Shown here: piece by piece, positions 8,643 to 17,900 of the stretch
How the letters are laid out: each line of letters starts with the position of its first letter
Position numbering within the stretch: the stretch's first letter is position 1
Assembly (NCBI GenBank): GCA_016214125.1
Contig: JACRPC010000006.1
Span: 1-64,000, forward strand
Direction: 5' to 3'
Source of the DNA: Rhodospirillales bacterium
GTDB lineage: Bacteria; Pseudomonadota; Alphaproteobacteria; Rhodospirillales; WMHbin7
Length of the DNA: 64,000 nucleotides
Position numbers and translations under genes: made by a program
Notes under the pieces: model-generated
What the model saw: only the letters and a program-made list of their open reading frames with translations
Database searches by the model: none
Told to the model about the DNA's origin: nothing

Positions 8643-9887
8643 CTATTTCTTGCGCGCCTTCTCGAAGGGCACCACCGCCTCGCCCGACTTCAGTTCGGGC
8701 GGCGCAACGATGACCATCTTTCCGGGCTGGCGGAACTGCTCCATGTTCTTGTCGGCCACGTTCTGGAACTGCACCATCGGCACGCTGGGCTTGGCCCGTT
8801 CGCCCAGCGCGTCGAAGGCGATCGAGCCCACGATGGTCTTCATCTCGTTCTTGTGCAGATGGGCGGCCAGCACCTTGTGATCGAGGCTCTTGGTCGCCGT
8901 CACCGCCTGCTCCAGCATCTGGCCGATGGCGTAGCTGAAGGGCGGCAGGTAGTAGCCCAGGGGATCGACCTTCTCCTCGTCGGCACGCTTGGTGTAGCGG
9001 GCCAGGAAGTCGCGCACGCCCGGATAGTCCATGGTCTTTTCCGGCACGTAGCTGGTGAAGTTGATCACCCCGTTCATCAGCGAGCCCAGATTTTCCATCA
9101 CCGGGCCGAATTGCAGCCCGATCATGGCGCCGCCGAACACCTTGACCGAATCGCCGACGCCGATCTCGTTGACGCCGCGAAGGATCACCGCCGATTCGTT
9201 GGGGTAGGAGGCGACGAAGACGATGTCGGGCTTGGCGGCGCGGATGGCGCGGATCATCGCCGAGAAATCGACGTTGCCCGGCGGATAGATCTGCTCGTAC
9301 ACCGTTTCCAGATTGAGCCGCTTGGCGATGCGCTTGGCGCCGGCGGTGACGTTCTGGGTGAATTCCTGGTCGGCGGCCAGGAAGGCCACCTTCTTGGCCC
9401 CCGCCTTGACGGCGATGTCGAACATGCCGCCGGTCAGGTTTTCGGCGTTGGTCCAGGGCGCGTTGTTGAACACCTTGTCGTGCTTGAGATCGCGGTTAAG
9501 CTCGAAGGTGAAGTTGCTCATCAGCAACAAATCGCGCTGCTTGATGATCGGCATGATCGGCGCGGTGGGCACCGAGGCGTAGGGGCCGATCAAGAGGTCG
9601 ACCTTGTCGACGTCCAAGAGCTTGGTGTAGAGCGTGGGCGTCGTCGAGGGTTGCGACTGGTCGTCATAGGCGATCAGCTCGACCTTGCGGCCCAGCAGCC
9701 CGCCCTTGGCGTTGACGTCCTCGACCCACATCTTGACGCCCAAAAGCGCGGCGCGGCCGCCGCCGCCCAGCGTGCCGGTCTGCGACACCGCCATGCCGAT
9801 CTTGATCGGCTGCTGCGCCTGGGCCGGCGCCAGCGTTCCCAGCACGGCCAGGCCGGCCAACAGAATCGCCCGAAGAATTGATTTCAT
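8643..9887 (-). CDS. Periplasmic substrate-binding protein (importer 1)
   Basis: A 414-residue type I periplasmic binding protein (peripla_BP_6 / LivJ-like) that captures the ligand for importer 1. A signal peptide is evident: MKSILRAILLAGLAVLG followed by an Ala-Gln-Ala cleavage region near residue 25. The mature start PIKIGMAVSQTGTLGGG is typical. The ATG at 9887 is preferred to a GTG three codons upstream because GGGAG lies eight bases before it. Ligand unknown; many HAAT binding proteins beside CoA ligases and hydrolases bind aromatic or aliphatic acids. Confidence 0.92.
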   Translation of the reverse strand: MKSILRAILLAGLAVLGTLAPAQAQQPIKIGMAVSQTGTLGGGGRAALLGVKMWVEDVNAKGGLLGRKVELIAYDDQSQPSTTPTLYTKLLDVDKVDLLIGPYASVPTAPIMPIIKQRDLLLMSNFTFELNRDLKHDKVFNNAPWTNAENLTGGMFDIAVKAGAKKVAFLAADQEFTQNVTAGAKRIAKRLNLETVYEQIYPPGNVDFSAMIRAIRAAKPDIVFVASYPNESAVILRGVNEIGVGDSVKVFGGAMIGLQFGPVMENLGSLMNGVINFTSYVPEKTMDYPGVRDFLARYTKRADEEKVDPLGYYLPPFSYAIGQMLEQAVTATKSLDHKVLAAHLHKNEMKTIVGSIAFDALGERAKPSVPMVQFQNVADKNMEQFRQPGKMVIVAPPELKSGEAVVPFEKARKK

Positions 9888-9939
9888 CTGCGTCACTCCC
9901 TGAGATGTTCTTGCGGCTCCCGAAGAGCCTTTGGACCCA

Positions 9940-10875
9940 TTATAGCTTCTCGATCAGCCATTCACGATACCAGTTTGCCGCCTCGGTGGCAGCCACCGCC
10001 AGATGCGACAGGTTGCTGTACATGCTCATATGGGTGCTGGCCCGCTGCACGAACAATTTCTTGTTCTGGGTGGCGATGTCGGAGAAGGCCGGCACCTCCT
10101 GTTCCCACATTGTCAGATCGTCGCCCTCGGCGACGATCATCAGGGTGGGGGTGTCCAGGATGCGCGGCAGATAGGGCCGCACGTTGTAGGCCCAGACATG
10201 CTCGACCGACTGGATGGTGCTGAAATGCTCGTGCCGGGGCGCGCTTTCCTTCTTGATCTTCATGAAGACCGGCTTGGTTTCCGGATGCGGCCAGGTGACG
10301 ACCTCCTTCTTGGGGTCGCCGGAATGGGGAATGGTCTTGTGCTTGCCGGTGCGGTAGCGGTTCTTGCGCTCCTCGGCCACCAGGGCGGTAAGCTCGCGGA
10401 AGCCGACCGAGCCGTGCGCCCGCATCGAATTGTACCAGCCGTCGATGATCGGGATCTGGGAAACGACCGCCCGCACCCGGGGATCCAGGGCGCCGACCAC
10501 CAGCGAATGGCCGCCCGAATAGGAAATGCCCCAGACGCCGATACGGCCGGGATCGACGATGCCCTTGAAAGCGTCGCGGTAGCAGACGGCGTCGATCGAC
10601 GAGCGGTAATCGGCGATCTGCCGCCAGGGGTCGAGATGCTGGCGCGGCTCGCCGTCGCTGGCGCCCAGATGGCGGTAATCGAAGATCAAGGCCGCCATGC
10701 CCTGGCGGACGAAAAACTCGGCGTATTCGGGCATGATCAGTTCCTTGACGTAGCACCAGCCGCCGCCCATCACCACCACCGGCCAGGGTCCCTTGCCCTT
10801 CGAGGGCGTGTAGAGATCGGCGCGGATGATCTCCTTCGGATTTTCGCTCGGATATTCGACGGCTTTGCATTTCAT
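9940..10875 (-). CDS. Alpha/beta hydrolase, dienelactone/acyl-peptide hydrolase type
   Basis: A 311-residue cytoplasmic alpha/beta-hydrolase without a signal peptide. The oxyanion-hole region reads VVVMGGGWCYVKE. The nucleophile elbow is GISYSGG, the GxSYxG form seen in YcjY, CocE and peptidase S15 relatives. A probable acid is in IVAEGDD near residue 260, and the catalytic histidine is in ASTHMSMY near 285. The ATG at 10875 has GGGAGG seven bases upstream. It reads into the importer operon with only a 52-base gap to the binding-protein gene, so it is probably co-transcribed and may hydrolyse the imported ester, lactone or amide. Confidence 0.8.
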   Translation of the reverse strand: MKCKAVEYPSENPKEIIRADLYTPSKGKGPWPVVVMGGGWCYVKELIMPEYAEFFVRQGMAALIFDYRHLGASDGEPRQHLDPWRQIADYRSSIDAVCYRDAFKGIVDPGRIGVWGISYSGGHSLVVGALDPRVRAVVSQIPIIDGWYNSMRAHGSVGFRELTALVAEERKNRYRTGKHKTIPHSGDPKKEVVTWPHPETKPVFMKIKKESAPRHEHFSTIQSVEHVWAYNVRPYLPRILDTPTLMIVAEGDDLTMWEQEVPAFSDIATQNKKLFVQRASTHMSMYSNLSHLAVAATEAANWYREWLIEKL

Positions 10876-11060
10876 GGCACGGCCTCCCGGGTTGCCCTTT
10901 TGGGCTAGTAATCCTTGGCCGAGGGCGAGTGTCAAGTGCCGTTTAACAGGGCGGCGCGCGGGGGCTTGGCCAAACCGCCGGCCGACGTCCCTTGGACCCG
11001 GCCTTGCCGACCGCGTATACTCACGAGCCGCAAGGAAACCGGATCGGGAGTGGTGAACGC

Positions 11061-11828
11061 ATGCGTCTTACCGGCGAACAGAAAAAGGCCTTCGACACCC
11101 AGGGCTTCCTGGTCTTGAAGAATTTTTACGCGCCGGCCGAGATGGCGGCGGTGTCCGCCTTTCTCGATCGCCTGCGCGACACCAAGGCCGAGCCCGGAAA
11201 GGAAGCCAAATATTACGAAAAGAGCCCGGTGAGCGGCGAAACGCTCCTGGTGCGGGTCGAGAATCTGTTCGGCGGCCTCAATCCCGACATGGAGGCGCTG
11301 CTGATCAACGGCCGCGTTCAGGCCCTTTTGAACGACCTGTTCGGCGAGCCCGGCCGGCTGTTCAAGGAGAAGGTCAATTACAAGGTGCCCGGCTGCCGTC
11401 CCGACAAGCTGCACCAGGACCAGGCGGCGGGATGGAACGCCTACGCCGATTTCTTCATCACCCTGTGCGTCGCGGTTGACGCCAACCGCAAGGAAAACGC
11501 CGCCTTAAGCTTTCTGTCGTCGGGCAATTACAAAAAGGCGCTGATGGGGCCGGAATGGCAGGTGCTGAGCGACGACGATCCGCCCTACCAGCCGGCCAGC
11601 GAATACAGCCTGATCGAGGCCGATCCCGGCGATGTCATCGTTTTCGATTCCTACGTTCCCCACGGCTCGCCTTCCAACACCAGCGCCCAGGCGCGGCGCA
11701 ATCTGTTCCTCACCTTCAACCGCGCCTCGGCCGGCGATTTGCGGATGCGTTACTACCAGGACAAGTGGAAGAGCTACGCCCCCAACAAGGCCGAAGACGC
11801 CCGTTCGGACAACAGCTATCGGGTTTAG
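11061..11828 (+). CDS. Phytanoyl-CoA dioxygenase (PhyH) family Fe(II)/2-oxoglutarate oxygenase
   Basis: A 255-residue mononuclear iron oxygenase that would hydroxylate a small organic substrate using 2-oxoglutarate and O2. The iron facial triad is visible as His118 and Asp120 (LHQDQ) and His201 (VPHGSPSNT), with Arg212 or Arg213 as the 2-oxoglutarate-binding residue. The ATG at 11061 follows GGGAG by ten bases. It stands alone between the divergent hydrolase gene and the tRNA, and a hairpin follows the stop. The substrate cannot be inferred. Confidence 0.85.
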   Translation: MRLTGEQKKAFDTQGFLVLKNFYAPAEMAAVSAFLDRLRDTKAEPGKEAKYYEKSPVSGETLLVRVENLFGGLNPDMEALLINGRVQALLNDLFGEPGRLFKEKVNYKVPGCRPDKLHQDQAAGWNAYADFFITLCVAVDANRKENAALSFLSSGNYKKALMGPEWQVLSDDDPPYQPASEYSLIEADPGDVIVFDSYVPHGSPSNTSAQARRNLFLTFNRASAGDLRMRYYQDKWKSYAPNKAEDARSDNSYRV

Positions 11829-11869
11829 GTTGCGCAAGGCCCGACCCGCCGGGCCGGACGCGCCGCGCA

Positions 11870-11894
11870 ACACAGAGGGCTTCGTCCTCTGTGT
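11870..11894 (+). terminator. Hairpin after the PhyH-family gene
   Basis: A perfect nine-base stem, ACACAGAGG / CCTCTGTGT, with a seven-base loop is followed by a T-rich run (TTCTCTCTTTT). It lies between the oxygenase gene and the convergent tRNA and could end transcription of the former. Confidence 0.55.
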
Positions 11895-11920
11895 CCGAGG
11901 TTCTCTCTTTTGCTCAGAAA

Positions 11921-12006
11921 TGGTGCCCCAGGTCGGACTCGAACCAACACGACCTTGCGGTCAACAGATTTTGAGTCTGCCGCGTCTACCATTCCGCCAC
12001 TGGGGC
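11921..12006 (-). tRNA. tRNA-Leu (anticodon CAA)
   Basis: Read on the minus strand, the 86-base sequence folds as a class II tRNA. It has acceptor GCCCCAG / CTGGGGC, D-arm GCGGAATGGTAGACGC, anticodon loop CTCAAAA with CAA at positions 34-36, and a long variable arm (TTGACCGCAAGGTCGT). The T-loop is TTCGAGT, the discriminator is A, and the CCA end is genomically encoded. It reads UUG leucine codons. Its own promoter lies at 12027-12054. Confidence 0.97.
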
Positions 12007-12026
12007 ACCGGGGGTATGGCCCGGGG

Positions 12027-12054
12027 ATCATAGCGGCCAAATGGGCCCGGTCAA
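12027..12054 (-). promoter_or_regulatory. Promoter of tRNA-Leu
   Basis: On the minus strand TTGACC (12054-12049), a 16-base spacer, and TATGAT (12032-12027) lie about 20 bases before the mature tRNA 5' end. This is a good sigma-70-type promoter at the expected distance for a single tRNA gene. Confidence 0.7.
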
Positions 12055-12207
12055 CCGCCGGATTGGCGTTCCCGCCCAGGCGGCTGCCCGCGCTTTACGG
12101 TCGAGTGAAAACATGCGCTTGCGAAACCGGCCCCGCCCGTGGGACGATCTCGGTCAAGAACCGTCGGGTCCAACCCGCTATTGCAAAGACCAGGGGAGAA
12201 CGTTGCC

Positions 12208-13074
12208 ATGAGCCGCAAGGTCATACTTACCGTCGCGCCAACCAGCAATTTCCACGGCAAGGAAGCCAATCCGGCCCTGCCGATCCAGCCCGACGAGGTC
12301 GCCCAGTCGGTCTATGAATGCTGGAACGCCGGGGCCTCGATCGTCCATCTGCACGCCCGCGACAAGAACGGCGTGCAGACCAACGACGCCAACGTCTTCA
12401 AGGAAATGAACCGCTTGGTGCGCGAACGCTGCGACATCGTCTTGCAAAACAGCATCGCCCCGGCCTTGAAGCCGGGCGGCTCGACCGCCGAGGACGGGCT
12501 GCAGACCCTGGACGCGATGCCCGAGATGGCCTCGCTCGACATGGGCATTTGCGTCGTCAATTTCCGCAATATGGAATTGATCATCGAATGGACGCGCTCC
12601 TTCCTGCGCCGGGCGGCCAAGATGATGCTCGAGCGCGGCATCAAGCCCGAGATGGAGGTCTACAACAATTCGAACATGGACGACGTGCAGATGCTGATCG
12701 ACGAGGGGCTGCTCACCAAGCCCTATTACGTCAGTTGCGTCTTGGGCATGAACAAGGTCAATCAGGGCGGCACCGTCTATTCGCCCAAGCATCTCATGCA
12801 TTACGTCGATCTGATGCCCCAGGATTCGATGTTCTCGGCCTTGGGCATCGGCCCCAACCAGTTGGCGGCCAACATGCAATCGATCCTTCTGGGCGGCCAC
12901 GCCCGCACCGGCTTCGAGGACAACATCTTCTTCCGCAAGGGCGAACTGGCCACCAGCAACGCGCAATTGGTCGAACGGCTGGCCCGCTTCGTGCGCGATC
13001 TCGGGCTCGAGGTCGCCAGCCCCGAGGAAGCCCGCGCCATGCTGGGCATTCCCTCGCTCAAGGCCAAGAAATAA
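12208..13074 (+). CDS. Beta-keto acid cleavage enzyme (BKACE/Kce family, DUF849)
   Basis: A 288-residue TIM-barrel enzyme of the BKACE family. Known members condense a beta-keto acid with acetyl-CoA and cleave it to acetoacetate plus a new acyl-CoA. The founding member, Kce, acts on 3-keto-5-aminohexanoate in lysine fermentation. The zinc ligands His47 and His49 lie in IVHLHARD, and the C-terminal GFEDNIF segment is typical. The ATG at 12208 follows a GGGGAG ribosome-binding site. It heads a run with a TRAP transporter, an FAH-family hydrolase and a cyclase-family hydrolase. No acetoacetyl-CoA-forming transferase or thiolase is nearby, and the actual beta-keto acid is unknown. Confidence 0.9.
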   Translation: MSRKVILTVAPTSNFHGKEANPALPIQPDEVAQSVYECWNAGASIVHLHARDKNGVQTNDANVFKEMNRLVRERCDIVLQNSIAPALKPGGSTAEDGLQTLDAMPEMASLDMGICVVNFRNMELIIEWTRSFLRRAAKMMLERGIKPEMEVYNNSNMDDVQMLIDEGLLTKPYYVSCVLGMNKVNQGGTVYSPKHLMHYVDLMPQDSMFSALGIGPNQLAANMQSILLGGHARTGFEDNIFFRKGELATSNAQLVERLARFVRDLGLEVASPEEARAMLGIPSLKAKK

Positions 13075-13102
13075 TCCGCATCATTTCGCACAGGGAGGAA
13101 CC

Positions 13103-14185
13103 ATGAAACCCCTTCGTTTCCGCACCCGACTTTTCGCCGCCGCCGCTCTGATCGCCGGATTGGCGCTGGCGCCCGCCACCCAGGCCCAGGAGGCGATCAA
13201 GCTCACCTTGGTCTCCGGCCATCCGCCGGCCTTTCTCTGGGTCAAGCACCTGCAGGAAACCTTCGCGCCGGCGGTCGAGAAGGAGCTGGCGAAGACCGGC
13301 AAATACAAGATCGAATGGAACCACGCCTATGGCGGCACGCTGGCCAAGGTGGGCGGCGAATTGGAGACGATCGAGGAGGGCCTGGCCGATATGGGCACCT
13401 CGTGGAGCCTGTTCAGCGCCGCCAAGATGCCGCTGCAGAACGTCTCCTACATGGCGCCGTTCAATTCCGACCAGCCCAAGCTGATCGTCGCCATCATCGA
13501 GGATCTGCAAAAGAAGATTCCGGCGATGGGCGCCCAGTGGGACAAGTACAACCAGGTCTATCTGGGCGGCGGCGTCGCCATCGATCCCTACCATCTCTTC
13601 ACCAACTTCCCGATCAACAAGATCGAGGACATGAACGGCCACAAGATCGGCGCCCCCGGCCCCTCGGCCAATTGGCTGAAGGGCACCGGCGCGGTGGGCG
13701 TGGCGGGCGATCTCACCACCTATTACAACTCGATCAAGACCAACGTCTTCGACGGCGCCATCGTGTTCGCCACCGCCGCCGTTCCCGCCAAGCTGGTCGA
13801 GGTGGCGCCGCACGTCACCAAGATCAATTTCGGCTCGCCCTATGCCGGCGGCCTCACCTTTAACAAGACGCGCTGGGCCAAGATGCCCCCCGAGGTCCAG
13901 GCCGCCATCCGGACCGGCGTCGCCGCCTACGAGGAATGGTACTATGTCAGCCTCGACCAGCGGGTGGCCGGCGGCTACGAGGCGATGGAGAAGGCGGGCG
14001 CCAAGATCGTCGCCTTCCCCGAGGACCAGCGCCAGAAATGGGCCAAGCAGATGCCCAACGTCGCCAAGGAATGGGCGGAAGCCCAGGAGGCCAAGGGTCT
14101 GCCCGGCAAGGCGGTGCTGGCCGGATTCATGGAGGGGCTGCGCGCCCGGGGTCTCAAGCCCCTGCGCGACTGGGACAAGGAATAG
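13103..14185 (+). CDS. TRAP transporter substrate-binding protein (DctP-like)
   Basis: A 360-residue periplasmic binding protein of a tripartite ATP-independent transporter, importing a carboxylate. A signal peptide ends near residue 28 (APATQAQ). The DctP fold is indicated by the GGTLAKVGGELETIEEG helix and the central segment HKIGAPGPSANWLKG. GGGAGG precedes the ATG. It sits 28 bases after the BKACE gene and 3 bases before the small permease gene, so the import step is tied to this catabolic operon. Confidence 0.92.
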   Translation: MKPLRFRTRLFAAAALIAGLALAPATQAQEAIKLTLVSGHPPAFLWVKHLQETFAPAVEKELAKTGKYKIEWNHAYGGTLAKVGGELETIEEGLADMGTSWSLFSAAKMPLQNVSYMAPFNSDQPKLIVAIIEDLQKKIPAMGAQWDKYNQVYLGGGVAIDPYHLFTNFPINKIEDMNGHKIGAPGPSANWLKGTGAVGVAGDLTTYYNSIKTNVFDGAIVFATAAVPAKLVEVAPHVTKINFGSPYAGGLTFNKTRWAKMPPEVQAAIRTGVAAYEEWYYVSLDQRVAGGYEAMEKAGAKIVAFPEDQRQKWAKQMPNVAKEWAEAQEAKGLPGKAVLAGFMEGLRARGLKPLRDWDKE

Positions 14186-14188
14186 CCG

Positions 14189-14785
14189 ATGGTGGGTGAG
14201 TTCCGCCCACCGGACATCGCGTCCAGCCACGACGGAGCGGGCCCCAAGGGTCCGCTTCGTTTGCTGGGGGCCGGCTTCGATGGCGCCATCGCGGTGCTGA
14301 ACGCCATCGGCACCGCCGGCATTTTCCTTCTGATGATCCTGATCAACGCCGACGTGATCCGCCGCGGCCTGATCAACGCGCCCATCCGCGGCGTCGAAGA
14401 GATCGTCAGCCTCACCATCGTCGCCATCGTCTTTCTTCAAGCCGGCCACACCCTGGCGACCGGGCGACTCACCCGCTCGGACGCCTTCTTCGATGCCTTG
14501 AACCGCCGCCAACCCCGCCTGGCCGCCGGGCTGGGGGCCGTGTTCGATCTCACCGGCGCGGCGCTGTTCGCCATTCTCTTCTGGGCCAGCTACCCGCTGT
14601 TCACCCGCGCCTGGCGCGATGATCTGTTCATCGGTGCCCAGGGCGATTTCACCGCGCCGATCTGGCCGGTCAAACTGGTGGTGCTGATCGGCTGCGTCGC
14701 GCTCACCCTTCAATTCCTGGTCTTCGCCGGTCGGGGGTTGGCGATCCTGTCTGGCCTTCGCCGGCCTAAGCGCGGCACGCCATGA
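14189..14785 (+). CDS. TRAP transporter small permease (DctQ-like)
   Basis: A 198-residue membrane protein with four hydrophobic segments and the DctQ-like region RGVEEIVSLTIVAIVFLQAGH. An N-terminal hydrophilic extension of about 35 residues precedes the first membrane segment. It partners the large permease, whose start overlaps its stop (ATGA at 14782-14785). Confidence 0.9.
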   Translation: MVGEFRPPDIASSHDGAGPKGPLRLLGAGFDGAIAVLNAIGTAGIFLLMILINADVIRRGLINAPIRGVEEIVSLTIVAIVFLQAGHTLATGRLTRSDAFFDALNRRQPRLAAGLGAVFDLTGAALFAILFWASYPLFTRAWRDDLFIGAQGDFTAPIWPVKLVVLIGCVALTLQFLVFAGRGLAILSGLRRPKRGTP

Positions 14786-16098
14786 CCGACATCGGCGTCG
14801 GCTTCGCCTCGATCGGGGTGATGGTGCTGCTCATCTACGCCGGCATGTATGTGCCGGTGGCGCTTTCGCTCATCTCCTTCCTGGGCGTCTGGTGGATGAA
14901 GGGCAACGTCGTGCTGGCCTCGAAGCTGCTGGCCTTCGCCGCCGCCAACACCATTTCCAGCTACCTGTTCGGCGTGGTGCCTCTCTTCGTGCTGATGGGG
15001 CTCTTGGTCAGCGTCTCCGACATCGGCAAGGACACCTTCGAGGTCGCCAACCAGCTCTTCCGCCGCATCAAGGGGGGCTTGGGCATCGCCACGGTGGCCG
15101 CCAACACGGTGTTTGCCGCCATCACCGGCATCTCGATCGCCTCGGCCGCCGTCTTCACCAAGGTGGCGGTGCCGGAAATGACCCGGCACGGCTACAACCC
15201 GCGCTTCGCGGTCGGCATCGTGGCGGGCAGCTCGGTGCTGGGGATGCTGATTCCGCCCTCGCTGCTGCTGATCATCTACGGCGTGCTGTCGGAACAATCG
15301 GTGGGCGATCTCTTCCTGGCCGGCGTCCTGCCCGGCCTGGTGCTGGCCGCCGCCTACGCGATCGCCATTCCCGCCTTCTTCCGCTGGTGGCCAAGCTTCA
15401 CCGGCTTGGCGTTGGAGGAGGCCGGCGCCGACGCGCCGCGGATGAGCAATCTCGAAATGCTTTGGAAGCTGGGCCCGGTGGTGGCGCTGGTCGCCCTGGT
15501 GCTGGGCGGCATCTATGGCGGACTCTTCACCCCCACCGAGGCCGGCGCGGTCGGCGCCCTTGGCTCCTTTCTGTTGGCCTTGACCAAGCGCCGTCTCACC
15601 TGGCCCAGCTTCTGGCGGGTGCTGGTGGAAAGCGGCCACATCACGGCGGCCATCTGCCTGCTGATCATCGCCGCCAGCATGTACAGCCAGATGCTGACCC
15701 TGTCGGGCATCACCTCCTATCTCGGCAACTGGATCGCCTCGGGTGGATTGTCGTTCCCGGTCCTACTCACCGCCTTCGTCGTCGTGGTGCTGGCGCTGGG
15801 CACCATTCTCGATTCGAGCTCGATCATGTTGATCACGCTTCCCCTGGTGCTGCCGGTGATCGCCAAATTCGGCGTCGATCTGGTGTGGTTCGGCATCGTC
15901 ACCGTGATCGCGGTCGAGATCGGCTTGCTAACGCCGCCTTTCGGCATCTCGGTCTATGTCATCAAGGCGACGCTCGACGATCAGCGAATGAGCCTTAACG
16001 AGATCTTCGCCGGCGCGCTGCCCTTTGCGGCAATCATGTTCCTGGTGCTGTTGCTGGTGATCTTCGTGCCCTGGCTCAGCTTGGCCCTTATCCGTTAG
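14782..16098 (+). CDS. TRAP transporter large permease (DctM-like)
   Basis: A 438-residue, roughly twelve-segment membrane protein of the DctM/ion-transporter superfamily. It provides the sodium-driven translocation step of the TRAP system. Typical segments are GLGIATVAANTVFAAITGIS, GSSVLGMLIPPSLLLIIYG and LTPPFGISVYVIK. It overlaps the DctQ-like gene by four bases and is followed nine bases later by the FAH-family gene. Confidence 0.93.
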   Translation: MTDIGVGFASIGVMVLLIYAGMYVPVALSLISFLGVWWMKGNVVLASKLLAFAAANTISSYLFGVVPLFVLMGLLVSVSDIGKDTFEVANQLFRRIKGGLGIATVAANTVFAAITGISIASAAVFTKVAVPEMTRHGYNPRFAVGIVAGSSVLGMLIPPSLLLIIYGVLSEQSVGDLFLAGVLPGLVLAAAYAIAIPAFFRWWPSFTGLALEEAGADAPRMSNLEMLWKLGPVVALVALVLGGIYGGLFTPTEAGAVGALGSFLLALTKRRLTWPSFWRVLVESGHITAAICLLIIAASMYSQMLTLSGITSYLGNWIASGGLSFPVLLTAFVVVVLALGTILDSSSIMLITLPLVLPVIAKFGVDLVWFGIVTVIAVEIGLLTPPFGISVYVIKATLDDQRMSLNEIFAGALPFAAIMFLVLLLVIFVPWLSLALIR

Positions 16099-16107
16099 GA
16101 GACGCCG

Positions 16108-17097
16108 ATGCGGTTGGTGACCTTCGAACACGATCGGGTGGCGCGTTTGGGCGCTCTGATCGACGGCGACGCCACGGTGGTCGATCTCGACCGCGCGCAT
16201 GGCATGGCGACCAAGCGCCACGATCCCAGGCTGGCCTCGATGCTGGCGCTGATCGAGGGCGGTGACGAGGCGCTGGTTCTGGCGCGCCAGACGCTGGCCT
16301 TCGCCGATGGCCGCCGCCCGCCCGGCGCGGTGCTGCCCGCCACCGAGGTTCGGCTTTTGGCGCCCCTGCCCCGCCCCACCCAGTTGCGCGACGGCCTGTT
16401 CTTCGAGAAGCATTTGCAGCAGGCCTTCGCCGCTTCGCGCCGCTTGAAAGCCCGGCGCGATCCCGCCGCCGCCGGCCAACCGCCCAAGGAGGGCGGCAGC
16501 TTCGCCATTCCGCCGATCTGGTACGAGCGCCCGCTTTATTACAAGAGCAACCGCATGTCGGTGATCGGGCCGGGCGCCGACATCCACTGGCCGGCTTACG
16601 CCGAATTGCTCGATTACGAGCTGGAATTCGCCTGCGTCATCGGCCGGCCGACCAAGGATGCCCATCGCGACCATGCGCGAAGCGCCATCTTCGGCTACAC
16701 GATCTTCAACGACGTCAGCGCCCGCGACACCCAGGTGATCGAGATGCCGGGCATGCTGGGCCCCACCAAATGCAAGGATTTCGACACCGGCAACGTGCTG
16801 GGGCCCTGCCTGGTCACCGCCGATGAAATCCCCGATCCCTACAACCTCACCATGACGGCGCGGGTCAACGGCCAGGAATGGTCGCGCGGCAGCAGCGCCA
16901 CCATGCATTGGAAATTCGAAGACGCCATCGCCACCATCACCCAATCGGAAACGCTGTATCCGGGCGAGGTGATCGGCTCAGGCACGGTCGGCGACGGCTG
17001 CGGGCTCGAGCAGGACCGATTCCTGAAGCCGGGCGACATCGTCGAGCTTGAAGTCGAGAAGATCGGCGTTCTTCGCAACCGCATCGTCAAACCCTAG
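16108..17097 (+). CDS. Fumarylacetoacetate hydrolase (FAH) family protein
   Basis: A 329-residue member of the FAH superfamily, which cleaves C-C bonds of acylpyruvates, hydrates 2-oxo-pent-4-enoates or decarboxylates oxaloacetate. The metal-binding ExE pair is in LDYELEFACVIG and the third acidic ligand in FNDVSARD. KDFDTGNVLGPCLV and GSGTVGDGCG are family hallmarks. It is co-directional and tightly packed with the TRAP genes and the following cyclase-family gene, as expected for late steps of the same carboxylate pathway. Confidence 0.88.
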   Translation: MRLVTFEHDRVARLGALIDGDATVVDLDRAHGMATKRHDPRLASMLALIEGGDEALVLARQTLAFADGRRPPGAVLPATEVRLLAPLPRPTQLRDGLFFEKHLQQAFAASRRLKARRDPAAAGQPPKEGGSFAIPPIWYERPLYYKSNRMSVIGPGADIHWPAYAELLDYELEFACVIGRPTKDAHRDHARSAIFGYTIFNDVSARDTQVIEMPGMLGPTKCKDFDTGNVLGPCLVTADEIPDPYNLTMTARVNGQEWSRGSSATMHWKFEDAIATITQSETLYPGEVIGSGTVGDGCGLEQDRFLKPGDIVELEVEKIGVLRNRIVKP

Positions 17098-17116
17098 TCA
17101 GCCGACGGAGGATCGC

Positions 17117-17893
17117 ATGGCCCGCCGCTTCATCGACATCTCGGTCAAGTTGCAAGACGACATCCAGTCCGATCCGCCCGGCTTCGGGCCGCAGATCGAG
17201 TATGTCGATCACAAGACCACGGCGCCGCAGATGGCGCAGTTCTTCCCCGGCCTGCCGCCCTCCGATCTTCCCGACGGCGAAGGCTGGTCGATCGAGCTGA
17301 TCAAGCTCACCACCCACAACGGCACTCATCTCGACGCGCCCTATCACTTCGCCTCGACCATGGATGGCGGCAAGCGGGCCATCACCGTCGACGAAGTGCC
17401 GCTGGAATGGTGCTTCGCGCCCGGCGTCAAGCTCGACTTCCGCCATTTCGCCGACGGCTATGTCGCCACCGCCGCCGATGTCGAGGCCGAGCTGAAGCGG
17501 ATCGGCCACACGCTCAAACCGCTCGACATCGTGCTCGTCAACACCCGCGCCGGCGCGCGCTACGGGCAGGACGATTACATCAATTCCGGCTGCGGCGTCG
17601 GGCGCGAGGCGACGCTTTATCTGTTGGAGAAGGGCGTGCGCGTCACCGGCACCGACGGCTGGAGCTGGGACGCGCCCTTCAGCTTCACCAAAGGGGTCTA
17701 TGAGAAGACCGGCAATCCCAAGGTGATCTGGGAAGGCCACAAGGCCGGGCGCGAGATCGGCTATTGCCACCTGGAAAAGCTCTCCAACCTGGAGGCGCTG
17801 CCGCCCTACGGCTTCACCGTGTCTTGCTTCCCGGTCAAGATCAAGGCGGCCTCGGCCGGCTGGACGCGCGCGGTGGCGATCGTCGAGTCCTAA
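17117..17893 (+). CDS. Cyclase-family metal-dependent hydrolase (kynurenine formamidase-like)
   Basis: A 258-residue member of the cyclase family (PF04199), whose characterised members include kynurenine formamidase and isatin hydrolase. The metal-binding motif THNGTHLDAPYHF is present near residue 72. The ATG at 17117 follows GGAG by six bases, and an earlier in-frame start inside the FAH gene is unlikely. It probably hydrolyses an amide, lactam or lactone formed in the BKACE/TRAP operon. A formamidase role in tryptophan breakdown is not supported by neighbours. Confidence 0.87.
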   Translation: MARRFIDISVKLQDDIQSDPPGFGPQIEYVDHKTTAPQMAQFFPGLPPSDLPDGEGWSIELIKLTTHNGTHLDAPYHFASTMDGGKRAITVDEVPLEWCFAPGVKLDFRHFADGYVATAADVEAELKRIGHTLKPLDIVLVNTRAGARYGQDDYINSGCGVGREATLYLLEKGVRVTGTDGWSWDAPFSFTKGVYEKTGNPKVIWEGHKAGREIGYCHLEKLSNLEALPPYGFTVSCFPVKIKAASAGWTRAVAIVES

Positions 17894-17900
17894 GCGCCGC

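Noticed and set aside
16108-17893. Tryptophan/kynurenine or tyrosine degradation for the FAH and cyclase-family genes
   Set aside because: No kynureninase, tryptophan dioxygenase, homogentisate dioxygenase or maleylacetoacetate isomerase gene is nearby. The families are broader than those pathways.
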